NCBI GenBank assembly: GCA_964016985.1
Contig: OZ024823.1
Coordinates: 135,614,112-135,678,111, forward strand
Reading direction: 5' to 3'
Source of the DNA: Anodontia alba
Lineage: Eukaryota; Mollusca; Bivalvia; Lucinida; Lucinidae
Length of the DNA stretch: 64,000 bases
The position numbers and the translations under genes are program-made. Shown here piece by piece: positions 51,727-61,779 of this stretch (within the stretch, counting starts at the first letter, position 1; each line of letters starts with the position of its first letter). The notes under the pieces were generated by a model. It worked only from the letters and a program-made list of their open reading frames with translations, was not told the origin of the DNA and did no database searches.

Positions 51727-52480
51727 TAGATAAGAACGACAACAAAGGCCTTCCTACTTCAGGAGCAATATACCAAAGTTCCTTTTAGTTTCTTTTTTTT
51801 TCTTCTTTTTTTTTATGAATTCATGTGTGGAATATAAATGCTTTGTCCATTGAAATATTACTTGGAAATGATATGTGAATTACAATAAAACATGCTACAT
51901 GCAGTAATAACATAAATATAAATGAAGTTACTTACAAAAGGCCACAATTACGGAGGACAGCTTTTCCGAGGCGTCGAAAGAAGAAAAGATGAGGAACGAA
52001 CAGTGATAAGACACGACGGCGCAGTTGCATACATTGTAACAAACATTGCCTTTTACTTCAGAGTAATCTTCCCTCGTTAATTTTAGGAAAATGTCTAGTT
52101 TGTTAAACTCACCACCCTGTAAATGACTCCCTGTATTGTGGCGGATAATTGAACAATTTATTGGCGATCGTTTGCTTAGTTGGCAAAACAAACAAAAAAA
52201 AAAAAAAACCTAGACATTTTGTTTCTTTCTCCTATTCATTTTCTTCATAAAAGTCAGGGCAATATATTCAAAAGCAATTTTGCCAGCACGGGTAATAGAT
52301 AGAGTTTATATCTAATTATTGTCAGACAAAGATTACCGTTTAGATAAGGTCAACTTGGATGTTAAGTAATATCGCGAATCTCCGAACGGAGCCAGACAGT
52401 ACAAGTGATTGGTCTACTGTTCATTTATTTAAGGTTTTAGATATACTCTCAGGGGAGGCAACTTTGTCGAATTGTTTTTT
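51727..52480. other. Gap: family S trace and unassigned DNA
   Basis: 51915-52010 contains 'AAATGAAGTTACTTACAAAA', 'GGCCACAATTACGGAGGACA' and 'GATGAGGAACGAACAGTGAT' (family S). The rest, including an 87-codon minus frame, is unassigned. Confidence 0.4.
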
Positions 52481-52645
52481 TATTCCCTTCTGCAAAGCAA
52501 TCTACACTAAACGGGAAGAATTTCCTCCCATGGGGAGCCAGTTCTTTCTACCTTTTCAGAAGGGACTTGGTGTGCAGGAAAGCAAACAGAAAATCATGAA
52601 AGTTGTCACCCTTGTAACAAAGAGCGAAACGCAACCAAGTGTATC
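52481..52645 (+). repeat. Family O repeat, long copy
   Basis: Palindromic half 'CTACACTAAACGGGAAGAAT' / 'GCCAGTTCTTTCTACCTTTT', then 'AGAAGGGACTTGGTGTGCAG', 'GAAAGCAAACAGAAAATCAT', 'GAAAGTTGTCACCCTTGTAA'. Reference copy for the family. Confidence 0.7.
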
Positions 52646-52688
52646 AAAGCACCTTAAGTGTAAATACAAATGGGAGTAAGAATATTAT

Positions 52689-52945
52689 CATTACGAAAAC
52701 ATGCCTATTCAAATATTCTGAAAATTTTACCACCAAAAATTGAAATTTTTCAGATAAAAAAATTCTGATATTTTTCATATTTCTGCTCAAAACATAGCCT
52801 CGACGAGGCGGTTCTAACGAGTACCCACAATCTATGTTTTTGAGCAGACATAAGAAAAATAATGTATACCCCTGTAAACCCCAGTTTTACTATATAAAAG
52901 TGGGGTTTAAGGGAGTCAAAATTATATAGGCATGTTTACATGATG
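52689..52945 (+). mobile_element. Family E MITE, copy 6
   Basis: CATTACGAAAACATGCCTAT ... TAGGCATGTTTACATGATG. The left arm of the palindrome lost about 25 bp (CATAGCCTCGACGAGGCGG), giving an asymmetric centre. Confidence 0.85.
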
Positions 52946-53339
52946 ATTCTAGGATATGGGGAGAACTTTAATACTTTAGGAGACTTAATAAAACCATGCC
53001 TCCGATTTTCGTTCTTTTCGTTCTTTTCGGTGTTCTTTGTTGCCAAAGGCAGCCTGTTAGATTTTTATACTACCTTACCCCACAGTCTGATAAAACGAAA
53101 GCTAATTCATTTAAATGGACATTCACTCGAGAAGGCATTTTTTTATTTGGTCTATAATACAAAACGTGCTTTCTTTGCTTCTGAGGAGCACACAATTATA
53201 ATTGAGAGACAAATTGTGGGTATTCTGATAGAAACTAACTATGCTCCCTTTGTTGCAGATTTGTTTTATTTTGTTATGAGAGAGATTTCATATTATCATA
53301 TAGCTATTAATAAAAATAAACGATAAAATCCGAGGAAAT

Positions 53340-53925
53340 TGATGCCGATATTTCTCAGTATCAGCACGCAATATCAAAACTGCACGCTTTCTTTAGATCA
53401 GTAATGCTTGTTTGTCGACCATTAGCGAATCTTAAACTTTATAACCATTGTGGAATGTTAACATTGAGTGACGTCAAATTTGCTGGCGTCGTTTTTACTT
53501 TACGTTATAAAATATGACGTCACGCTGGACCCAAACATCATATAAATTACTTTTAAAAGTTTGAAAGTCGCAAGTGAAGCAACACAACTGTTTCTTGCTC
53601 AAATAATTTGTTTTTACGACTAGATTCGCTGCTAAACAGCAACAGTGCAAAAATAATATCATGTTGATATTGCACTAGTGCAAAATAATATCACTTTCTG
53701 ATATCAGTTTTGCGCTGCTAAAGGAAGCGCTATTCATAATAAGAGGTAAAACGAGAGAACAATATTTACAGCCATATAATAAAGGGTCATTGCACTGATA
53801 TTGATGAATAATGTCTCCCGTTGGAATATCAACGGACACTCGTGATCTCGTGTCCTTAGATATCCCAACCCGGGACAATATTCAACAATATCAGTACAAT
53901 AACGCTATATTATCTCTGACGAAAA
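53340..53925. mobile_element. Probable insertion inside RT copy 5
   Basis: This block interrupts the RT. It contains 'GTGCAAAAATAATATCATG' and 'AGTGCAAAATAATATCACTT', a near inverted pair around GATATTGCACTAGTGCAA, plus 'GATATTGATGAATAATGTC' and 'GACAATATTCAACAATATC' as an inverted pair. Ends not determined. Confidence 0.5.
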
Positions 53926-54364
53926 TCAGGCTGGTATTCTATATTGCCTTTCAATTCTACTTCTAACTACCTGGATGTTCTGCTTAATAATAATGATAAC
54001 TATTATTTTGATTAAACGGCTAATCAGATCTATCCGTCTTAACTTCATTTAAATAAAGCTGAATCGTCTTATACCGAAGCAACTTTTTTTTTTTGCAATT
54101 TGAATTCATCGATATCAAATGGTATAATTCTCTTAAAAAATCACGACAAACGTGATGATTTTGATTTGACAGTAGTATCATAGTGCCACCCTATACTACT
54201 TTTGACATTGTTATTTTTCCTCGGTCTACCTCATATGTAGTATATGTATGAGTATATCTCAATTTATTCGTTTTGCAACGATATCTTATTCTCATATAAA
54301 TGAATTGGAATAAATACTGGCTGTTAAACAATTTATACAAGGCTATCAGTATCATAAACAGTTA

Positions 54365-54590
54365 TTTCTTAAACAAAGCAAACAAACAAACAACAAACAA
54401 ACAAGCAAACAAAAACCGCCACATATGAAACGACCGACGCACAAACAAAGAAAAACTGCAACGGAAGAACCGCATTAGAACGGTCAGGATAAACTCTACT
54501 TGGTGGTGGGGATGCTTAAACCTCGCCCATATCTTTTGATGTAGCTCCAAACATTGAAACAATACAAGAAGAACCGAACGCAAAGTGGAT
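54365..54590 (+). repeat. Family S repeat inside RT copy 5
   Basis: 'GACCGACGCACAAACAAAGA', 'AACTGCAACGGAAGAACCGC', 'AGAACGGTCAGGATAAACTC' and 'TTGATGTAGCTCCAAACATT' match family S, here preceded by a CAAA-rich tract. Confidence 0.6.
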
Positions 54591-54650
54591 GGCTGTTGAA
54601 GAAGGTGACCACAGTGTTAGCAGAGTTTTACGGTGACCTAGTTTATAAAT

Positions 54651-54927
54651 TAAAAAACAACAACAACAACAAACAAACAAAAAACAAAAAAAAAGCCAAC
54701 AAAAAAAAAAACAAAAAAAAAAAAAAACAAAAAAAAAAAAACAAAAAAAAACAAAACAGAACCCCCCCCCCCCCCCCAAAAAAAAAAAACAAACAAAAAA
54801 AAAAAACAAAAAAAAAAAAAAACAAAAAAAAAAAAAAAAAAACAAGAAAAAAACAACAACAAAAAAAAAAAAACAAAAAAAAACAAACAAAAAAAAAAAA
54901 AAAAAAAAAACAAACAAACAAGAAAAC
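54651..54927. repeat. Long A-rich low-complexity tract with internal C-run
   Basis: About 275 bp of poly(A) with scattered C and a run of about 16 C near 54762-54777. Apparent poly-Lys/poly-Phe frames on both strands are artefacts of composition. Likely assembly- or sequencing-sensitive. Confidence 0.95.
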
Positions 54928-55344
54928 ATGTCTGTGAAATCCAATACCCAGTTTTAAAGGATGGGATACAACTTTGTTATTATGCAACAGATTGCATGGT
55001 TTAAAACTTAATCATAGTTATTTGCTATGCCTTTTCTCTTTAATAGCACGATGAAGGGTCAGGTCTTAGATTAATGAATATGCCGACCCAAAACTTACAT
55101 GACAGGGTTGATGCCTGATGTAATAATTTTGTTTGGAACCTCTATGGTTCAATTAACTACTTTATTTAGCTCTGTCAGTCAATGTCTGAGACTTCATCCT
55201 TCTTCCATCACAGTGATTTCATTTGAATTACATGCATTTTACATTGATGTTTCATTGATTAAGTTAAGTACCTTCTATGCGAACCGAACAATAGTTTTGT
55301 ATTTTTGTACAATATTTGAACCGAGGGTTTATGCAACAGTAAAG
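54928..55344. other. Gap: no recognisable gene
   Basis: Unassigned. The 103-codon frame here runs into MITE A5. Confidence 0.35.
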
Positions 55345-55534
55345 TTAACCCTTCTCTTGCTAAACATGTCATGTCCTGTCTTAGCAAACAGTTCTGAAGA
55401 AGCCAACTGATCTGGATCTGCACTGTTTGTCCTGAAATGAGTGAATTTCTATATAAAATAATCAAGTAATCTGATTGGCTGAAAATTAGAAGAGGGGCGT
55501 GGTATCTTAATTTATTTAGCATGAGAAGGGTTAA
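55345..55534 (+). mobile_element. Family A MITE, copy 5
   Basis: TTAACCCTTCTCTTGCTAAA ... AGCATGAGAAGGGTTAA, both ends intact. The left half-hairpin is deleted: AGCAAACAGTTCTGAAGAAGC joins the outer arm directly to the loop. Confidence 0.85.
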
Positions 55535-55544
55535 CACCCATGTA

Positions 55545-56380
55545 GTTTTACTACTGACTATTCTAAGGCGGTAGTTCTGGTGTTGGTTGTCTTTCAGTGG
55601 CCTTGTGGCCGCTTGCTAGGGACTTTATTTTCTTGCACACCAGATAAGGAAATCATGGATCTAAGCCTGGGATAGAGATTCTTATCCTAACCAGGCCATC
55701 CTACCCAGGGTAAGATAAAAACAGAGAACTATCATGCGTTTGATATGCACTGGTTGTATTTGTTTTGTGTTGAGATTTTACGGCCTGGTCAACCCATGGG
55801 GTCAATTAATGGGGTCATGTCGAGCGCGGTAAGTTTACCTATCCACACGTTTACTGGACAGGCTAGTCCTCTAAGCGGTTAACCAGTATTGTGCACATTC
55901 TTTCGCCAGAAATCGACAACTGCCCGTCTTGAATCAGCGGAAGGGAACACTGGTTGTAATAGACGTCACGTACGCCATCTGTAAGGGTAACGTCACTGCA
56001 TTATTAAAAAATCTACGTTTAGAAATAAAAAGTGTGCAATAAAAAAAAATCTATCAAGATATGAGGGGTAGATAGAAAAATCCGCCCTTCGCCATCACAG
56101 TCAGGTATCACTCGGCAAGCCTCGGGCTGGATTTTTTTTTCTATTTGTCCCTCACATCAATGATAGTCATGTTCATTGTCTTATTGTTATATTTAGTGGA
56201 TCCTGTCTAATATCACCTTGTTGAGAAAAAGAAAGCTGGCTGTTTTGCTTTTCTATAGTCGTCGGCCTGCGTACTGTGTGTCTGTGTCATGGTTTGTTGA
56301 TTCACCTTTTTGGTATCATTGGTAGGCTATGATCTGTGACTGTAACCTGTCCTGGACAAATCTATACAATTTTCTGACAA
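55545..56380 (+). mobile_element. Retroelement 3' UTR, diverged subfamily, split by SINE
   Basis: 'ACTATTCTAAGGCGGTAGTT' and 'CTGGTGTTGGTTGTCTTTCA' match the UTR word 'CTAAGGCGGTGGTCCCGGTG...'. After the SINE, 'GGATCCTGTCTAATATCACC', 'GCTGGCTGTTTTGCTTTTCT' and 'GGTATCATTGGTAGGCTATG' match 58225-58365. A subfamily different from the 10.6/17.3/60.9-kb group. Confidence 0.6.
55759..55947 (-). mobile_element. 5'-truncated SINE with 11-bp target duplication
   Basis: The reverse complement of the body and 3' end of the SINE at 41958: 'CTTTCGCCAGAAATCGACAA', 'CTCTAAGCGGTTAACCAGTA', 'ATGTCGAGCGCGG', 'TGTTGAGATTTTACGGCC'. It lacks the tRNA head. CACTGGTTGTA at 55748-55758 and again at 55948-55958 is the target-site duplication. 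Confidence 0.85.
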
Positions 56381-56640
56381 GACCACACTGTTTAAAAATA
56401 CAATGATATTTATTTTTCTGTGTCATATATATTATATGTGAAAGTAGAGTTTCGCTCAAAGATGCTAGAGGTGAAAAGGATATTGCTTTTTTGTATTATG
56501 CCTCATGAACGAACTCAATCAAAACGAGTCCGCTACCTTTCTGTTTTTACCTGTCTGTTTTCATTTGTTTTGCATACTTTCTGTTCCGTCACATGTTAAT
56601 AAGACATTGTGAAGGATAATGTCGAAAGCGAACGCTCGAT
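56381..56640. other. Gap: no recognisable gene
   Basis: Unassigned T-rich sequence. Confidence 0.35.
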
Positions 56641-56770
56641 CCGAAATGCGCATTCAACCAAAGTTATAAGTAAAGATATACAAGAAATGCCAAAGTCACG
56701 AAACACAGCCCTCCGGAGGCACCCCGCTCCCCCAGCATTCACACTAAAAAAAACAACAAAACAACAACAA

Positions 56771-56802
<32 letters not shown>

Positions 56803-56960
56803 ACACACAAAAAAAAAAACAGATGCTAACAAACAATGACAAAACAAACGCTTCCCATGCATAATAGCCGATATTCGAATAAAGAAGAACTGTAACAAAA
56901 GAACTACCTTGGAACGATAAGTAGAAAAAAATCTAGAAGTACTGAAGAATAGCCTCACCT
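56641..56960 (+). repeat. Family S repeat, copy, with poly(A) expansion
   Basis: 'AAAGATATACAAGAAATGCC', 'GTCACGAAACACAGCCCTCC', 'ACAAACAATGACAAAACAAA' and 'ACTGTAACAAAAGAACTACC' define the order; an A-rich tract at 56745-56819 interrupts it. Confidence 0.7.
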
Positions 56961-57644
56961 TTAATTATGATTCAGCGTCTACATACTCATTCAAACTTCA
57001 GTTACGTGAATAAATGCGGACGCGCAGTCTGATCTGGTCCTTTGTTAGGCTGAATTCGAAGTTAGCATATAACAAACAAACAATAATAATAATAACAATA
57101 ATAAAATTAAAATGAATTGATTGGAAAATTTCATGATTTGTGCTAGAAAAAATAGGGTTAGACATTTCATCGCAGTCTACAAATCTTCATGTGTTGCATG
57201 AACCAAACCTAAAGGGATTTTAGAGAGCCATTATCGCAAGACAGTCCGAAATAATTTATACTGAAAATATAATACCAAGTTTTCCGGAGTTCTAAATATA
57301 AAATAATTTATTTTGTATGTTTAACGCCTACTAACATACGCATAGATGATATGATCCAAACTCTTTGCGTATGATCATGTATTTGAAGTTATGTTTTCGC
57401 ATAAAACTATCCTTAATTATCTCTATAAAAATGTTTCACATTAAACCAGGTTCTATTTTAAGTCAACGGGGTTTTCTATCCAAATAGCTTTAATCATAAG
57501 GTTGCGATCTAGTGATTGTGTATGTGTTTATCAGCACGTAGTTGTATTGTTAACTAATAATGTAGCTTTTCATTTTCATTTGTTACATTTGTATTAATGT
57601 TTCACTTACAGATGTTTTTCTTTTAACATTTGTAAGTTTAATAT
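56961..57644. other. Gap: traces only
   Basis: Weak family D trace at 57000-57030 ('GCGGACGCGCAGTCTGATCT') and weak family N trace at 57140-57180 ('AGGGTTAGACATTTCAT'). No gene. Confidence 0.4.
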
Positions 57645-57909
57645 ATATTCAATAACTTTTGTATAACATAGTTGCCATCTTTTATAAAATGGTTGCCAAC
57701 TCTGCTTACCATCTGTTCTTTTTGTGGCTGTTTAATTGTATTTCTCTTTCGTTCCGTTTGATTTGATAACTTGATGTGGATCTGATTGTAGTTATTCATG
57801 AGTTCACTTACTTACTTTTTATATATTATGATGAAAACTTGGAACCAGTAAAATCGATTTAATCCCTGCCAGTACGTTTTACTACCGATCATTCGAAGAC
57901 TGTAGATCT
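57645..57909 (+). repeat. Family T repeat and retroelement UTR junction
   Basis: 57645-57810 is the unexpanded counterpart of the 30730-31189 region: two 'GTTGCCA' words, then 'TTGTGGCTGTTTAATTGTAT'. 57840-57909 ('GTTTTACTACCGATCATTCG', 'AAGACTGTAGATCT') is the UTR sequence leading to the MITE insertion site. Confidence 0.65.
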
Positions 57910-58140
57910 GGGCCCAGTTGTTCAAAGATTACGATGTCGTTAGTTAACATATCGTTAAAACTTTCACCATTAAATATGGCATATATGGTAATATTTTTTG
58001 CTGAAAAAAAAAATGTGAGTAGCTTTTGCATTTTTGTCAGCAAAAATACCTGTGAATTAGATATTGCACTTACTAGAACAGTTAACATTTTGACCACTAA
58101 CGAGCTCGTTAAGCTAACGACGCTTTGAACAACTGGGCCC
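57910..58140 (+). mobile_element. Family P MITE, copy 3, complete (Harbinger-like)
   Basis: TIRs GGGCCCAGTTGTTCAAAG / CGCTTTGAACAACTGGGCCC. The centre is TGAGTAGCTTTTGC, with TTTTTGCTGAAA / GTCAGCAAAAA inverted around it. It interrupts UTR sequence whose empty version is at 55570-55595. Alignment implies a 3-bp CTG duplication, and CWG duplications with GGGCC-type ends suit PIF/Harbinger elements. Confidence 0.8.
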
Positions 58141-58380
58141 TGGTGTTGTTTGTGTCCTTGTGACGGGTCGTTGCGGAACTTTTTTTTCACGCTTTTCCAT
58201 GTTCGTTGTGTGATTGATATGTTAAGAGGATCCTGTATATTATTATTATCACCTTGTTTGGGAAGACGGAGCTGGTTGGTTTGCTTTGTTTAAGCTTACG
58301 GGCTTGTGTAAAGCTGGTATAGCGGCTTGCTCTTCCTCTTAGTGTCATTGGTGCGCTATTTTATGTAATTAGGGCAATAC
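58141..58380 (+). mobile_element. Retroelement 3' UTR, diverged subfamily
   Basis: Continues the UTR after the MITE: 'GGTGTTGTTTGTGTCCTTGT', 'GGATCCTGTATATTATTATT', 'GGAGCTGGTTGGTTTGCTTT', 'CTTCCTCTTAGTGTCATTGG'. Matches 55577-56350. Confidence 0.65.
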
Positions 58381-58579
58381 TAGTTTGTATAACAGGTCAT
58401 CTCCTTGGTTTAAACTTTATTTTGTTTGCTTCAGTTACATGCATAATCAATAGAAAAATACATATTATCCATGCCTTGACATTAAGCCAAAGGCTTGTAC
58501 AAAGGTCATCTCCTGTGACGAATAAGTCGTGCAGTGATAAACGGAATGGCCAGGAAGTGTTTAGAAGCATAAGGTACTG

Positions 58580-58582
<3 letters not shown>

Positions 58583-58636
<54 letters not shown>
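58583..58636. repeat. (GA)n microsatellite
   Basis: About 27 GA units. Confidence 0.95.
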
Positions 58637-58639
<3 letters not shown>

Positions 58640-59990
58640 CTTCTTAAAGGTGAATATTCCATATTAAAGTTATCATTGTGATGACAACTATCTTGAAAAA
58701 AAAAAACCCATATTTACATATTTAAAAAATCCTAGTGCTTCAAAAATTACATACATTTACAGTCGCAGTAACTTATGCTGCTATTTATGGTTTAGTAAAA
58801 AAAAGGAACAATGCACTATTCTGTGATGCCATTCGTTCAATTTAAAATTTTACTTTGATATTTAAATTTTATTTAGCTCCATATCATTTTATTCCAGACT
58901 GCTTATTGTGAAAGAAATGGTAAATATTCTATTACTATGGGATATTTAGACTTTAGTTTTTAAGCTAAAATAATCTAAATGATGAAAACTGATTGAATTC
59001 AATAGTAATGAACAAAATAAATAAATAAATAAATAAAATAAAAAAAATAATAACAAAATAAAAAAATAATATTAAAAATGCAAGTACAGATCACTGCGAT
59101 GGAAACAAGCTTACCAAGAATAAATCAAATGTACAAATAATATTCCAAATGGTTATTATATAAATGTTCTAGTAAAATAACTTCAGAAAATGAAATTTAA
59201 ATTCATTTTAAAATGTTACTTAAAATTAGTTTTTTTTTTTTTTTAAATTACATTCAATTTAAAACCAATATCAAAATGTACAGGCACTGCAGCCCTACTT
59301 ATGAATATGGAAAAGTTGTGTTTCTCTCAACATAATTTACCTTTATATTTTCAAATGTAATCAAATTCAAGTTCTTAAATCGTTTTTAATTTATTTACAA
59401 TTAAGAACCAATGACGTCATTGCTTTCTCATGGATATTAATGGGATGCAAATGAGCAACACCTTAAATAAGTACGGATTTGAAATATTTCAAATGGTTTG
59501 TCACCATGGGACTCGCCAGCTACATATCTTTCCTTTTAGTATGTACATGCATACAACCGGAAGTGAAATTAGAGGATGCGTTGGCTTAGATAGGTTATGG
59601 AAATTAGAGAAACAAATGAACTTCCGCAAATGACTGCGAAGCTGACATGCAGTAATGTTCAGTGCCATTTGCTCACAGGCACAGTTATTTATTATATTGA
59701 AACAATATATGTAAAGCCGTTAATGTAATACAATTATATTAATCACTTCAATTTAGTTGCAAATGACTTTGAATTATTTAAACTAAATTTATTGTGCAGC
59801 GCATTGTGCGTGAATTAATTGAATTATGGCTATTATATTTGGCCATTCCGTCTCGATTGCGCTTGGCAACCTATTTGTTCAGGATATTGTGCGATGCACG
59901 TATTTAAGAGGATGTAAAATATAGCGTACAGACGTAGCAAAGCTACCATGGGAGCATTCAGCACCAGTTGATTATGATGAAGAAGATAGC
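58637..59990. other. Gap: AT-rich, no gene
   Basis: No element ends and no supported frame. It contains an (AATA)n tract at 59014-59076 and a poly(T) at 59228-59242. The 67-codon frame at 59430-59633 is unsupported. This is the longest stretch here without a recognisable repeat family. Confidence 0.4.
59014..59076. repeat. (AATA)n simple repeat
   Basis: AAATAAATAAAT grading into irregular A/T repeats. Confidence 0.9.
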
Positions 59991-60015
59991 TGTGGTGGTG
60001 GTGGTGGTGGTGGTG

Positions 60016-60049
<34 letters not shown>
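59991..60049. repeat. Compound (TGG)n-(TG)n microsatellite
   Basis: Eight TGG units (59991-60015) followed by about 16 TG units (60016-60049). Confidence 0.95.
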
Positions 60050-60479
60050 CAGGACGCTTACAATATGTTACGAGCGCCCACGAAGGACTGTCCTCTTAAA
60101 ATTCCAAAACAAATGTAATATGGAAGTACGAGTGGATATTCTTCTAATAGGCCTTGGTCTTCCATTACCCCTCAGATCAATATATTCAGGAAAGCAAACA
60201 GTATCAGATTATCAGTACATATCATTAATCAATATAACAAAACAAATTAAACATTTTACACACTGTGGATGGTGAGGCAGGTGACAAAAATTTAAGGCTG
60301 ACAAAGCACTTTTCCACAGTTATCTTGAGTGATTGATTGGATTTATCCCGATAAACTTTGGGCTTTTATGTTCTCGGAGATCTTGCACTGATGGGTTAGG
60401 AACTCTTCACGCGGACTAAACAAATGTCATGAGCATACCACAGCAGAAAAATCGATTTATCCCGCCTTCCCCCCCAAGT
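60050..60479. other. Gap: no recognisable gene
   Basis: Unassigned. Confidence 0.35.
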
Positions 60480-61240
60480 AATATTTTATTTACCGTTCCA
60501 AGGCGGTGCTTTTGCTGTGGTTTACACTCCCTGGGCTTTTCTCTTACCTTTTTTGCATACCACTCCTGTTGTGTTTGTGACGTTTGGAGACCCCATAGAG
60601 AGTCTCCCCGTACATTCATTTAATGGTGTTATTATTTCAAGTGCCAGGGCTTGCACTTTACAAGCACCTTTTGTACACCTCTTCCTCCTGATACTTATTT
60701 GTTGCTTTGTGGTTTATTCTACGAGGCGATTTGTTTTAAGTCTTGCCTTGTGTTATTTTGTTCTTTTGCTTTTCAGTTCTTTTAGAATTGCGATTGCCTG
60801 GCTTGGGGAAGAGAGCTAATCTTAGTGCTTTTCGTACGTTTGTTCGGTTTGCGTTTGTTTGGTTTTGTCTGTTCCTCTTGGTGTCTGTGAAGGGCTGCGC
60901 CTTGTTCTAAGGCGGTGGTCCCGGTGTTAGTCTTACTCTTTGCTGCTTTGTGGTTTATTCTACGAGGCGATTTGTTGTATGTCTTACCTTGTGTTATTTT
61001 GTTCTTGTGTTTTTCAGTCCTTTTATCACTGCGATGACGTCGCTTGGGGAAGAGAAAGCTAATCTTAATGCTTTTCGTACGTTTGTTCGATTTGTGCTTG
61101 TTTGGTTTTGTCGGTTTCCTCTTCCTCTTGGTGTCTGGGGAAGGCTGCGGTTTGTGATTGTGGCATTCCCTGGATTTTTCCCTTATACTGTTTTTGTGAT
61201 TGTGGCACTCCCTGGACTTTTCTATTACCGTTTAACTAGA
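60480..61240 (+). mobile_element. Tandem head-to-tail retroelement 3' UTR copies
   Basis: Unit one (about 60690-60895) and unit two (about 60905-61230) each run 'TTTATTCTACGAGGCGATTT', 'CTTGGGGAAGAG', 'GCTTTTCGTACGTTTGTTCG', 'TTCCTCTTGGTGTCTG'. A partial 3' end ('CACTCCCTGGGCTTTTCTCT', 60526) precedes unit one, and the terminal 'GTGATTGTGGCA(T/C)TCCCTGGA' is itself doubled at 61155-61218. Head-to-tail partial copies fit Penelope-like element behaviour (family knowledge; inference here). Confidence 0.75.
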
Positions 61241-61500
61241 TCTGTCATTGTATGTCCTTGCATGTATGTCTTGAATATTTTTGGATTATTTTGGATAGCC
61301 GTTTGGCCATTGTTTTGGGACGAAACTGTCCTTTTGGCTTTCTGCTTGTAGTGTTGTGATTGTTGTTCCGTTACTTTAAATGCGTCTTTTGTTTCCTTTT
61401 TGTGTCTTGGAACGGAAGGTGTTAGATAATTGTATCGATTTCTGATCATTGCCTCCTTTTCTATTTAGTCAAAATTCCCATATTTTACAAGTACGTTGGA

Positions 61501-61760
61501 TAAGCTTGGGCAAAATCTAAATGAAGATACCCAGAAAATGCCACACCTATGATACACAGTCCTCCCGAAGCACCAAAGGAAGGAATGAACAAATAAGGTC
61601 ATCAAAAGCACCACTCATGAATTCAGAGTCGCACAACAAAGAAGAACTGCGACATAGAAGCTGCCTTGAAATGGTCAGAAGGAAAACGAACGAAGACTTA
61701 AACTAGTTTTACTCGCGCAAAAATTGCTCTTAATGCTGTCGCAGTTCCAAATTACAAATA
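61501..61760 (+). repeat. Family S repeat, reference copy
   Basis: 'AAATGAAGATACCCAGAAAA', 'ACACAGTCCTCCCGAAGCAC', 'GAAGAACTGCGACATAGAAG', 'CTGCCTTGAAATGGTCAGAA', 'TCCAAATTACAAATATATGT'. It is sandwiched between retroelement 3' UTR copies, supporting an origin in the same element. Confidence 0.7.
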
Positions 61761-61779
61761 TATGTTCGGTCCGCATAGG

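Larger units (their letters stand above)
52990..54660 (+). pseudogene. Retroelement RT relic, copy 5, broken by two insertions
   Basis: 52990-53330: 'DFYTTLPHSLIKRKLIHLNG' and 'IVGILIETNYAPFVADLFYF', the family's GIPMGTNCAPLLADL motif with substitutions. After foreign sequence (53340-53925), 53946 resumes 'FNSTSNYLDVLLNNND', where the catalytic YxDD reads YLDV, so the second Asp is lost. Then 'NQIYPS', 'LHLNKAESSYTEATF' and, near 54225, 'PRSTSYVVYV'. A 'QGYQYHK'-like word follows at about 54336, a family S insertion at 54365-54590, and 'AEFYGDLVYKLK' at 54618-54653. Frameshifted and inactive. It is the only copy in the window spanning most of the RT. Confidence 0.75.

Noticed and set aside
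54554..54944. Long poly-Lys and poly-Phe open frames
   Set aside because: They are translations of an A-rich low-complexity tract with no coding signal.
57882..58190. 102-codon minus-strand gene also resembling a frame near 25.0 kb
   Set aside because: Both frames lie within family P MITE copies; the similarity comes from the transposon, not a gene family.
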